Shown piece by piece: positions 44,243 to 55,540 of a DNA stretch of 64,000 bases; the first letter of the stretch is position 1; each line of letters opens with the position of its first letter. Under the pieces are notes generated by a model. The model was given only the letters and a program-made list of their open reading frames with translations, was not told the origin of the DNA and did no database searches. Origin of the DNA: Micractinium sp. NFX-FRZ (Eukaryota; Chlorophyta; Trebouxiophyceae; Chlorellales; Chlorellaceae). The position numbers and the translations under genes were made by a program. The stretch lies in NCBI GenBank assembly GCA_029339195.1, contig JAPTJF010000211.1, forward strand, positions 37,558 through 101,557. Reading direction: 5' to 3'.

Positions 44243-46863
44243 TCAGGCCTGCATTGCCGCCGCCCGCTGGCTTACGGGCGGCGGCAGGGTCATCGGGCGC
44301 AGAATGCTGGCAGCATTGCCGCACGAGTCGAGGTTGTGCCATGTGTGGGAGGGCTCGAGGTCGCCGCCGGCAGCGGGCGCCTCCTGCGCTGCTGCCCGCC
44401 GCAAAGCACGCCTGTCGCACATCATGACCTTGTCGCCACCGGCACAGAGCAAGACTTTTGAGCGGCGGCTGCTGGAGCTGCCGCCGTAGCTGTACCGCCG
44501 CTGCGGCAGGTGCGGCGACGCGTGCTGCTGTGCAGCTGCCAGCGGCGACCGCAGCGGGGCGAGCAGCGGGGGCGGCGACTGTGCGCTGCGCTGGGAGGTG
44601 CTGGCGATGCTGCCAGGGCCGCTGGCACTGCAGCTGGCAGCAACAGGTGAGGGGTTGGTGGCACGGCTATCGCTTGCCCCTGGGGGCACACCGGCCGCAT
44701 TCTCCCCGCTGCATGCAGGCAGGGCACAGAGCGAATTGATGGAGTTAGGCTCAGCATGCACCCACGTACGGAAGCGCAGACAGGAAGCAGACCAGGCACC
44801 TTCCACCGCAGCAAGAAGTGGGCAGCCATCCCCATGGCAGGTGCATATGCCGGGCCTGGCAGCAGCGACACTTGCCTGAGCAGCATCATGACATCGGCCG
44901 CTATGACCTCTGCTGCAGCTGCTGCCCGCGCCACAGACGGGCCGCCGTGAAGCCTAAGCAGCGCCCCACCGCGGGGGCGCACGCTCTGCCTGGCTCCGCC
45001 CTCGGGCCCGCAATCGCTGGCGGGCGCCCCGCAGTCGCCGCTGGGAGACGGCAGCAGCAGGCCCCAGGGGCCCAGTTTGGAGCTGCACAGATCCGCAGGC
45101 GGCGATGTGGGCAACGTGCCGTGCAGCTGCAGCGGGCCGAGGGGGCTGTAAGGGCTGACGGGGCTGGGGTGCGGCACGCTGGGTGGGGAGGCCGGCACCC
45201 CCGCCAGCGAGCTGAGCATACCCACACAAATCTCCATGGGCTGCTCCCCCTCCTGCTGCTGCTGCTGCATGCCAACGGCATTGTCAGAAGCCTGCAGAGG
45301 GTGCCCTGCTGCAGCTGCTGCCAGCGGAGAGGGTGGGACGTCCAGGCAGCGTGTCGCCGTTGCTGCCGGGCGGCGTGGAGATGCCAGGAACGACTTGAAT
45401 GCGCCCCACTCGGCGCATGCCGCGCCCGCTGCACCCTGCTGCACCCCAGTGCTGCCACAGGCAGAGGCGCTGCTGCTGCTGCTGCTGCCAGCCCCAAACA
45501 GCTTCTTGGGCTGCAGGCCGGCATCATCCCCGCTGCCGCTGCTGCGCCGCCTGCGGGGCGGCTCGCCCGCAGACTCAGCCGCCACAGCCGCCGGGCTGCC
45601 CGCGGGCGCAGCCTCCGCACAGCTCTCCGACCAAAACCGGGAGAGCGCGGCCTGCTGTGGCCGCTCCGGGGTCTTGCGTTTGCTCCGTCGCGGCGAGGGC
45701 GAGGGCGAGGAGGTGTGGCGGTCGCTGCTGCTGCGTTCCCGCCGCCGCTGCTGGTCTTCCCACGCATGGTAGGCCTCGTGGCCCAGGTGGAACATGCTGC
45801 ACACCCGCTTGGCCACCCGGCTGTTCTTCACCCGCCCCAGCTGCTTGCCGCTGCACTCGTTGAGCACGTGAGAGAGCTGTGTGGCAGAGGGCACACGGGA
45901 GACAGTGCAGGGGGGTCGGCGGGTGGGCATGTGGGTGGGGGCTGGAGGGGACGGGCAGGGCAGGCAGGCCGGCAGGCAGGCTGCAAGGCAGGGCAGGCAA
46001 GGCAGCACCCAAGGCAGACAGATGCGCATGCTGCAAGGCAGGCATCTGCTTGAGCACGTGCCAGTGCACCCAAAAGCCGAGCATGTCCCGCCAAAAGCTG
46101 TGCATCCCCCCCTGCTCACCCGCTTCAGGCGGCGCGCCCGCTCCACAAAGTCGGCAGCAGCGGGGCTTCTGCTGCCGTCGACGTGCGCCCCCGCCGCCGC
46201 ATCCCTGCTGCAGCGGTGCGCGCACAATGAAAAGTGGTTGGTTGCAAGTGCGCAGAGTGGGGGCATCAGCTCCCAAGCAAGCCACAGCTTGGCACGTGGG
46301 GGCGGGCAGTGTAAATGCAACGCAGCCCCGCCATGCACATAATCGTGCTGCATATGCCTCACTGCTCCAACGCAGACGCCAGGCAGGGCAGGGGAAGGCC
46401 ATGCGGGGCAGCATCAGCGTGTGCCAGGGGCCAGCTGAGCAGCTCACAGGTTGTCCATGACCGCGTAGTGGCGCCTCTTGACCAGGTCGCGCGCGTTGGC
46501 AGGTGCAAAGCCCCGGTGCTCCAGGCTCTTGGCGGTCTGCAGGAGGGGTTGCAGCGCACAGGTAGAAACTAGATATTTTCAGGGGCAGGGAGACGGGACG
46601 TGAGCAGCTGGGGGGGCTCAGCCACACCCCAGTAGGCAGCGCACGTGCACTGGATGTGGGGAGTATCTTTTCTTTTGGCTGGACAGCTGGAATGGCCCAC
46701 CACCCAAGTGGGGGCCTCTGGTCGCGGCAGGCTGGGCACTGGCAGGCCTGCCCTTGCACCGCAGGAAGGCAGGCCGCACCACGGCAAACAGGCACAGCGC
46801 TGCCAGCTCCGGGTCCTCGTCCCCTTCGGTCATGTGTAACTGTATGAGGTGGTTGGTGAGCGC
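44243..46863 (-). CDS. Unrecognised Ser/Pro-rich protein with a basic helical N-terminal region
   Basis: Recognisable coding blocks (minus order): about 46863-46758 (ALTNHLIQLHMTEGDEDPEL), 46536-46448 (TAKSLEHRGFAPANARDLVK), 46204-46120, 45876-about 44807, and 44708-44243. The three middle joins are in phase. The join from the first block to the second is not, so an exon may be missing, and a 5' exon with the true start probably lies between 46863 and about 47130. The conserved-looking part is helical and basic (NECSGKQLGRVKNSRVAKRV, then CSMFHLGHEAYHAWEDQQRR). About 400 Ser/Pro/Ala-rich residues follow, including an RS-like patch SPSPSPRRSKRKTPE that suggests a nuclear protein. I do not recognise the family. 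The C-terminal donor choice (44807 or 44800) is also unsettled. Confidence 0.6.
46040..46080 (-). repeat. Possible copy of acceptor and head of an exon in the Ser-rich gene
   Basis: Shares cacgtgctcaa and flanks with 45852-45890 (LSHVLNECSG). Short and divergent. Confidence 0.4.
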
Positions 46864-47485
46864 CTGCAGGCGCAGGGAGGCGCCGGCCTACAGGGGCGGC
46901 GGCGGAACACGGGACGCGGAGGCGGCGGCGGGTGGGGCCCGGTGGGCGGGGCGCGTGCAAGGGTGCTTGGAGCGCTGGCCCCGCCGCCTGCCGGCGCCCC
47001 GCTGCCGGCTTGGCTTGTGCGCCTCCTTGACCAGGCCCGCCTGATAGGTGGTACCGGCTGCATGTTCAATGGGAAGACCGCTGCCCAGACGACTTCCGGC
47101 TGGCCCTCTGCTGCCTGCATTCACCTTGTCCATCGCTAACACTAGGAGGGCCGTCTGCTCCGCCAGAACAGCCCCAGGTGTTCTGGCGCCACAACTTGGT
47201 GCTCCAGTCGGGTCGCCCAATACGGCAATGGCGGTATGACCACCACGGCAGCGCAGCCTTTCAATCACGGAACAACCCAGATCAGATGAATGTGCTTCGT
47301 CACATCACGCGGAGCAGGGCCGGCCAGAGAAGTGGAAGGGTTGGACACCAGTTTCTCCAGTGTGATCGTCCGACACTGCACCGAGACTGCCGAAAGGACG
47401 CGGCGACCTCAACCTCGTCGCTAGAACTCGAACCGCCCAGGTAGCCTGCCCAGTGAACCAGGGCTCCCTCCCCGCCTCTTCCCGC
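46864..47485. other. Divergent region between unknown Ser-rich gene and diflavin reductase
   Basis: About 620 bases that should hold both promoters. The reductase ATG at 47486 is the first Met in the open frame. A minus-strand open frame beginning MDKVNAGSRGPAG near 47130 is a candidate first exon of the neighbouring gene, but no supported join was found. Confidence 0.5.
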
Positions 47486-50400
47486 ATGCTGGACCCTAGG
47501 GAGCGCCCCTTGGCGGCGGGAGCTGCCGCCGCCGGCACAGCCGCCCTGCTCTTTATGGCATGGCGACGTCACTGCGCGTCCCTGCCAGCAGCTGCCGCCG
47601 CGCCGCCGGCCACCTCCTTTGACAGCTACCTCAGAGACCCCTCCATTGGGCGGCAGCCAGCGCCTCCCAAGCAGCAGCAGCAGCATGCATCCACCAGCTT
47701 CGAGGCCTACCTGCGCAAGCCAGCAGCCGCAGCAGCGCCCGCGCCGCAGGCAACTGGCGCCGCCACCGCCGACGCTACTGCCCCCGCCGAAGCGCCCCCC
47801 GCCGACGCCATCCCCGTAACCGTTCTCTACGGCACCGAGTACGGCTTCTCCAAGGAGGTCGCGGAGAAGGCGTGCGAGGCGCTGCGCTCCGCGCCAGCAC
47901 CCACCAACGGCAGCAGCGGCTACTGGCCGCGCCTCCTGGACATGGCCGGCCTGCCAGCTGGCATTCCTGGGCTGGCGGCGCACCAGGCGCTCCTGCTGGT
48001 GTGCTCCACCCAGGGAGACGGCGTGCCGCCCACCGAGGCCCGGGAATTCTGTGACTGGCTGGGCGGCAGTGCCGCGCCGCAGCTGGGTGGCGCGCTGCAC
48101 TTCTCCGTGTGTGCTCTGGGCGACACGTGAGCGGGTCTGCTGGTGGCGGGCTGGTTTCTGTGGAAGGTGTATCACATCGTGCCGAATGCGGCCTGTGTTT
48201 CCAGCGCGTGTGCTTGCCTGTTGCAAAATGTAAGCAGCCGTTTTCTTTTGTGGGCACACAACCGCCCCCCTTCTCGCCAACCCCCATACCATGCCGCCTC
48301 AAGGGCCCACCTCAACCCACCCTCTCTGCCCACCTTACCTCTCCCACATGCTCTCTTCATCCATGCTTTGCATTGCACGCTGCCCCCGGACCCGCCATCC
48401 ATGCAGGTCCTACCAGCACTTCTGCCGCTGCGGCCGCACACTGGACGCCAGGCTGGAGGCGCTGGGCGGCGCCCGCCTGGCGCCACGCGTGGACGTCAAC
48501 CGAGAGGACTGGAAGGCCATTGACAGCTGGGTGGAAAGCGTGCTGGCCGGGCTGGCTGCACTGCCCCTGAAAACAGTGGCGCAGCTGGGCGGGCTAGCGG
48601 CAGCGGCGGCAGAGGGCACCGGCGATGCGGGCGGCCAAGCCAAGCGGTGAGCGCCTGCCTGCCTGCCTGCCAGCCTGCCTGCCTGCCTGCCTTGCATGGC
48701 ACTCTGCTGCCTGGGCGGGCTGTTGGGTGCTGAACTGGGGTGTGAGGCGTTGAGGGGGTGAAGCTTGCCAGCATGCCTCGGCAATGCTGCCGCCGTTGGC
48801 ACACCCCTGGTGCACCTTTTGCCATCCACCCCAGCACCCACATGTGTATGACCCACCGACCCATGCACCCATGCACCCACATGGTGTGTGCACCCACCAA
48901 CCCACGCACCCACGTGTGCGTGCACCCATCAATCCGTGCACCCCCACTCTTGCAGGTGGAGCAAGGGGCGGCCCTACATGGGCCGTGTGGTGGCCCTGGA
49001 GGGCCTCTGCACCCTGAGCAGCGCGGATGACAAGAACACGATGCGGGTGGAGGTGGATCTGGGGGACTCTGGGCTGAGCTACGCCCCCGGGGACGCGCTG
49101 GGAGTCTGGCCCTCCAACTGCCCCCTGGTGGGTGGGTGGGGGGTGGGGCATGGAGAAGCAGGCCTGGGAGCGCGGGGCGCCATGCTGCACTGTGTGCTGT
49201 TTGAGGGCCGGGGGGAACATGCAGGGCCAGAGCTCCATGCCTGGCGACGCTTGACCTGCATCATGGTCTGCACACCCAGCGCTGGTCGGCCTGTCCTCCA
49301 CGGCTGTTGCCCTCTTCTGTGGCCGAGAAACCTACCACAACCAACTGCGGCTGCCGTTGCCGGACTTCTCGCACCTTTCTTCCCTCAAAATGCTGACCTG
49401 GCTGCTGACCTGGCCTGACCTGGCTGCAGGCCGTGGAGGAGCTGCTGGGCACGCTGGGCGCGGAGGGCACACTGCTGGTGCAGGTGCCAGGCTGGCACTA
49501 CGCCGACCCTGTGCTGCCAGCTGGCGCCACGTCCATGCCGCTGCGTGACGCACTGGCACGCTGCTACGACCTGCGTCAGCCCAAGCCAGAGCTGCTGCGC
49601 CTGCTGCATTCCAAGCTCACCGCAGCAGCAGCAGCAGCGGCGGCTGGCGCTGCAGTCAACGGCACCGGCGGCGCGGCAGCGGCGGCCGCGGCGCTGCTGG
49701 CGGGCAAGGGCGGCGGCAAGCAGGGCAAGGGGCGGGGCATGGGCAGGGTGGTGCAGCACACGCGCGGTGCAGACAGCGCCAGCGAGCTCAACATCAGCCC
49801 CAGCAGCACCCCAAAAGACGGCGACAGCGCGGTGCTGAGCATCAGTGTGACTGCCAGCGTGGCAGAGGTGGCGCTGACGGGGCACGACGCGCTGTGTGCT
49901 GGCGGCTGCGTGGCCGACCGCCTCGAGGTGTGGGGGCAGGCGTGCATATGCAGGCGTGCATGTAAAAGCCAGGGGCAGCAGGCGGGATGATGAATGGCGT
50001 GTGTGCATGCGTGTGTGCAGCCAGATTGGCAGGGTGGCAGCAGCCAGGCTGCTGCGATGGTGGGAGACCACTGACCAGCGCTGTGTAGCTGTTTGGTGCC
50101 GCCTCTGCATTTGTCTCTCAAGGCTGTCAAGGCTGTCAAGCTCCCGCCGACCCTGCGCCCCCCACCTTGGTGTGCAGCGCCTGGCCGCGCTGCTTGCTGA
50201 CTCAGCGGCAGCAGACGCCTACCTGGCGCCCCGCCACGCCATCGACGTCCTGCGCGACTTCCTGGCGCCAGCTGGCGCCGCCCTGCTGGGCCCCGCTGAG
50301 CTGCTGGGCACGCTGCGCCAGCTGCAGCCCCGCCTCTACTCCATCTCCTCCTCGCAGGTGGGCCGCCCCGCCAGCTGCTACCGGTTGCCTCTGTGCCGTC

Positions 50401-52005
50401 CACACACCCCACCCAGCTGTGGCTGCATTCCTCGCTGCCTTCCACAGCCGGGTGCAGGCCCCCTGCATTGAAACCGGTACCATTTTGCGCGACTGTTAGC
50501 ATTCTCCTGCGTCACCGCTTGTCTGGCCCGCCCGCCTCCTGTGCAGCTGGAGCACCCGCGCCGGGTGCAGGCCACCGTGGCGGTGGTGCGCTACTCCAGC
50601 CTGGGCGCCGACCGGCTGGGGGTGTGCTCCACCTTCCTGGCAGAGCGCCTGGCGGAGGGGCAGCAGCTGCCGGTGTACATCCACAAGAACCCGGACTTCA
50701 GGTGTGGGCGTGCTACATTTGTGTGTCACCACTTTATTGATCCTGATTACCAATGATTGCCGTTGCCACTGTCAGTTTAGGTATAGGTGGTTGTTCCCCT
50801 GGGTGGTGCATCCCTCTCCAACCGAGCGCTTAGAGTTGGCAGCTGGGTGGGCAGGGTCGGGGGCCTGTTTGTCCCCTCAGCTGCCGCTGCCGATCCGGGA
50901 CCTTTGAGGAGCAGCAGTGCCCTCAATACTCCACCACCGCCAGTGGGCGTTCTGACCCTGCCTGCTGCCTGCCCTGCTCCTCTGCCTGGCTGCCTGCAGG
51001 CTGCCTGCCGACGACGCCACCCCCATTGTGATGGTGGGCCCAGGCACCGGGCTGGCCCCCTTCCGCTCCTTCATGCAGGAGCGCATCCTGCGCGCCCAGC
51101 AGGTGGGTGCTACAGTTCCCGTCATCACTGTAGACCGTGCTGCTGCTGGCGGTTTGGGGGTGCACAGCCAGCTGGGGTGCCTGCCGGCAGTGGTAGATGC
51201 GTGGCGAGAGACTGTGAGCTTGTGGGGGCAGGGGTGGCGAGGGAAGAGGAGTAGGCAGGCAGGCGGGCATCCCGCAGCCGGCCACATGCCAGCCAGCCTG
51301 CGCGCGCGTGTGCCCCGCTCCCTGCCGTCCCGCCAAGCACCTGCATGTACCTCCGCGCATCTGCCCACCCCGTCCTTGCCGCCCCACCCGCTGCTCCACC
51401 CACGCACTCACCCCCTGACCTGCAGGCCGGCGGCGCCTTTGGGCCGTGTGTCCTCTACTTTGGCTGCCGCCGGCGCGACCAGGACTTTCTGTATGGCCCG
51501 CTGCTGGAGGGGTGGGCCGTAGAGGGCAAGCTGCAGCTGCACACCGCCTTCTCACGAGAGCAGGTGGGTGCACAAGTGGGTGGGGATGTGCATTGGATGG
51601 GGTTTGTTTGCACTGTGGGTGGGTGCTACGGCGCATTCCTGACTTGTAAGGTCGCACAGCGAGTGGGTGCCATTGCGCTCTCACATGAATCCCTGGAGGT
51701 GTCCCTCCCAGCCGCTCACCTGTGCCCGCCCGCCTCCCTCCCTCCCCCGCCGCCCTCCACAGGCGCGCAAGGTGTACGTGCAGGACCGGCTGGCGCAGAG
51801 CAGGCAGCAGGTGTGGGACCTGCTGGGCCGGCAGGGCGGCCACTTTTATGTGTGCGGAGACGCGGGGTCGATGGCGGGTGCGGTGGAGCAGGCGCTGCTG
51901 AAGATTATTGAGGAGGGCCAGGGGCAGGGGCCCCATGCGGCGGCGGCGTACCTGCGGGCGCTGTCTGACGCCGGGCGGTACCAGCGGGACGTGTGGCTGT
52001 CGTGA
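47486..52005 (+). CDS. Membrane-anchored CysJ-type diflavin (FMN/FAD) NADPH reductase
   Basis: Moves electrons from NADPH through FAD and FMN to an unknown acceptor. Exons 47486-48126, 48407-48646, 48956-49127, 49430-49927, 50178-50357, 50547-50701, 51000-51102, 51426-51563, 51763-52005 close in phase to 789 residues. An N-terminal helix (about 9-26, ending LLFMAW) precedes a linker. The FMN domain shows [15 protein letters not shown] (about 112), STQGDG (about 173-178) and [15 protein letters not shown]. The FAD domain shows [14 protein letters not shown] and RLYSISSSQ (569-577). The NADPH domain shows [16 protein letters not shown] (from about 642) and [19 protein letters not shown], ending YQRDVWLS. 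Wording around these motifs follows bacterial sulfite reductase flavoprotein CysJ more closely than P450 reductase. An Ala/Gly-rich insertion of about 85 residues sits inside the FAD/linker region. Confidence 0.87.
48653..48692. repeat. (GCCT)n microsatellite in a diflavin reductase intron
   Basis: About nine GCCT units with one variant unit. Confidence 0.9.
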
Positions 52006-52468
52006 GGGCGGCAGGTGTCAGCTTGCGGCCCGGCGCACGCTGCGCCACAGTGTGCCCCTGCACCGGCCTGGCTGGTTCCCCCCACCCGCGCCCCACCTCG
52101 CCCCACGCCGAGCGAGCGAGAGCTTGAGCGCGTGGTGCATACAAGGGTGTTGACGGGCCGAGCGGCCGCATCAAGATCGATCGATTGGAACGCAAGGCCT
52201 GCCCGGCCACCCCTGCCATGCAACTTGCGGGGGAGCGCCGTGTGCCGTCACGGCAGCCTGCTCCCCCTGCCCCTCCTGTCCCCATCATACAGCGTTCCAT
52301 TGGCGCGGCATGCTCGACAGCGCCGCCTGGAAAGCTGGAAACTCAACACCACCCCATTTGGAACTGAAACCAAGCTGCACAGCACGCATGTTGTTTCACC
52401 CCACGCCGGATGACTGATTGACATGTACATTCATATGCTACACATCCGGCCTCATCACATCCCATCCC

Positions 52469-52570
52469 ATCCTGCTGCATTCCACCCCCCCCTCCCAGCC
52501 CCTCCCAGTCTGATGCATTCCATCCCACCTCCCAGCCCCTCCCAGTCCGATGCATTCCGTCCCACCCATC
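52469..52570. repeat. About 45-base tandem repeat downstream of the diflavin reductase
   Basis: Two and a part copies of gatgcattccatcccacc with ctcccagcccctcccagtc. Confidence 0.8.
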
Positions 52571-53141
52571 ACAAACCATTCCCTTGGCATTCCATCCCAC
52601 CCACTGCCCACATTGTTCGCAGCCCTCTTTCCCCGCCACACTGCACCCGGATTCATGCCCGACCTCCACAGCTCCTTCCATAGTTGCTCTCCTTTCCACC
52701 TTTGGTTGTGCGCTGATTCAGAGGCAGCACCCTGCTTGAGCGTCCCATATTGCTGCACGTAGAGACTGTCACCCCCTTGCACTTTCCCCACTGCTGCCCA
52801 TCCCCATCCACTATCTTTGCTGCCCATCCTTGCACGCTGGCCAAGAGTGGCTGCCCCCCAAAAACGATTCGATGGCCAAGGCAGCTCAATGCTGCTGGTT
52901 GGATTCATGTGGATCACCTTGCAACAGAACATTGACGTCCAAGAGTAACCAGGAATGTTCCACAAGCCACGGAGGCAGGATTGGGCGACACACCGCCAGC
53001 AGGCAGTGCACGGAAGTGTCACTAATGCCACCGTACCGGCCCACCATGCCAGCCCACGTTTGGCTAGCGGCGCAGCTGGGATGGGACACATACAGGGGTC
53101 TGCGAGGCGTGCACTGCCACACCACCAGCAGTCTGTGGTGG

Positions 53142-53146
53142 TGTAA
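53142..53146 (+). terminator. Candidate TGTAA signal of the diflavin reductase gene
   Basis: Plus-strand TGTAA about 1.1 kb after the stop at 52005, just before the opposing signal at 53229. Confidence 0.35.
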
Positions 53147-53228
53147 ACCCCAAGTCAAGCTTGGTGCTGCCCCTGCACCTGTTGCATGGCGAGCCGCTCC
53201 TGGCCCTGTGCATGCAGCAGGGCAGCTA

Positions 53229-53233
53229 TTACA
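53229..53233 (-). terminator. TGTAA signal of the GT77 gene
   Basis: Minus-strand TGTAA 63 bases after the stop at 53296. Confidence 0.55.
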
Positions 53234-53295
53234 CGCGTACATGAAGAGCGGGCGCCGCCAGGCTGGCGCCAGCAAAGGCCAGCCAACGCTCAGGC

Positions 53296-55503
53296 TCATA
53301 ACGCTCTACTTGTGCTGCTGGTACTGCTGGGGCTGCCATCAAACCGAAACTGTGACGTCATGTTGAGCTGCACGGAGTTCTGCTTCTGCTTGTGGTACCG
53401 CGGCGACTCCTCCTCGCGCCTGCACCAGTTGGCAGCACGGAAACACATATCAATGGGATACTGCTAGAAGGAATATAAAATGCGTACAGAGTTGTGCTCC
53501 TCTCCTCGCGGCACAGTCGAGACTCTTTCGCGCGCATGCAACGTGCATCACATAGAAATGCGAGGATGCTGCCACAGAAGGCGCGCCCCCGCACAGTGAT
53601 CCTCACGGAACAGAGGCCTTTCCTTCCAATTCCTTCTCCCCTCCCTGCCCGGCGGCGGCACATCTGCTGTGCACTAGTGTGGATGCGGAAGCCTCCAGTT
53701 GCTCAGGCGCCCTCAAGGAACCTCCCTTAGTTCCCCCCAAGGGCAGCAGCAGTGCTCAATGACCGCGACAACAGCTCGGCAGCATCCCTGCAATATGCAC
53801 TTACCTACAGCAGAAGTTGGTGGTGATGTGCTCCATGCGCTTGTTGAATTGCTGCGCTGCGGTGGTGTCCTGGAACCCCGCGTACGCTCGTGCCACGTCA
53901 CCCACTCCCTCGAAGCTCAGCCGCCACACTTTGAACCTCTTGTACGGCGCCAGCAGCGGTAGCAGCCGGGCGTCGGTGAGCGCCGGAGGTACCAGCAGCA
54001 CCAGGCTGACGCCGGGCGGCTTCTTGGCAGCTTCCTTCACGCAGTCGCTGCATTCGAGCGCTGCCGACGGCTGGATGAGCAGCACAGACTCCTGCAGGTG
54101 CGCGGGTGCGGCAGCGAAACCATGCTGATGTGGATGCACTTGTTCAGTGGGCAGGCAGGCTGGCTGGCAGGCTGGCAGATTACAAGCACTCTTATGCTGG
54201 TTAGGCGGGCAGGCGAGCAAGAAGGCAATCAGGCAGGCAGGCAGGCAGGCAAGCATGCGACGTCGCTTGAACCAGAGGACTGACTGCAGCGCCATGCAGC
54301 AATCCATGCCGAGCAGGGCAGGCAGGCAGCTGGGGAAGGCGCACACCCCGGTCGAGCCAGCCAGCCAGGCACTGCCCCAGAACCTTGCCCTTTGCCGGCG
54401 TGCGTCCCTCTCCAAAACAGGTGGCCCTCCTCAGCCACCCACCCCGCCTGGCCTGCCCACCTCCCCTCCCCCTCCCTGCCAACAAGCTACGCTCACCTTG
54501 CCCATCCCTCCCATTTCAGCCACCACAGAACCCACCCGCCCACCTTGACCTCTGCCGGCGTGCGCTCGTTGTCCAGGAATGAGGACTCCCGGATGGGGAC
54601 CAGGGTGCCCTGGCCATCGTCGTCGTAGTGGCCCGGCTGGAACAGGTAGTCCTGGGGGCTGCGGGGCAGGGCAGGGAGGCACGCAGGCGGAACAGTGTTA
54701 GAAATCGTGCTTCGGCTGTGCCTTGCTTTGCGGGGTCGCTGTGGCGCTAAGCCGGCCCCTGGAAAGCTGCAAGTGCCGCCACGGGCTAGGCTGCCAGGCG
54801 TCCCCCCCGCACTTCCCAGTTCCCCGCTCTTGCATACAGGCCGCGGCATGCACTGGGCCTCGGCTGTGCGGCAGCTGCACACCCCCAACCCTGCCAGACC
54901 CAAGCCTGAAAGTCCCCCCCCCCCCCCCACCCCCACCCCACCCCGCATTCCCGCATCCCCGCCCCCACCACCCACCCGCCCACCCACCGCCACCCCCACA
55001 CACATGTTTCCATCTCCCCCAGCCTCACCATGGCACGGGCAGCGGCATGTCCTGCGCCTCGGCGGTGCGGCAGCGCACCACGCTGTACCAAATCTTCTCG
55101 CAGTAGCACACAAACTGCGGGGTGGGGTGGAAGCAGGGGCGGGGGAGGCAGGGTCTGGTCTGACAGCGCAGCAAGCAAAGGCAACTTGCACAGCTAGACA
55201 GATGCTACTAATTCTTCCGGCAGCGGCACACACCGTGGGCGCGCGCAAGCGGCGGACTGCGCCATGCCCACAGCGCGTGCACTGCGTCAGAAGGATAGCA
55301 ACCAGCAGCTTACCTTTGGAAGCATGAAGGCGCGGCCGGCGGCGGCTGCCAGGGCCATGCCCACATATGCCTGCTGCAGCTGGTGGTGGATCGTGTCCAG
55401 GTGGAAGGAAATCAGGTCCTCGTTTTCGTTCCACTTGTTGAAGTCCTTCGGGGGCTGCGGGCAGTTGGGAGGATGAGATGGTGTGTGTGTGTGTGTGGTG
55501 GTG

Positions 55504-55540
<37 letters not shown>

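Larger units (their letters stand above)
52006..53295. other. Convergent 3' region of diflavin reductase and GT77 genes
   Basis: About 1.3 kb between facing stop codons with no recognisable exon. It holds a short tandem repeat (52469-52570) and TGTAA signals pointing toward each other at 53142-53146 (plus) and 53229-53233 (minus). Confidence 0.55.

Noticed and set aside
47486..52005. Ordinary NADPH-cytochrome P450 reductase
   Set aside because: Motif wording and the YQRDV ending follow CysJ. The membrane anchor is the only P450-reductase-like trait.
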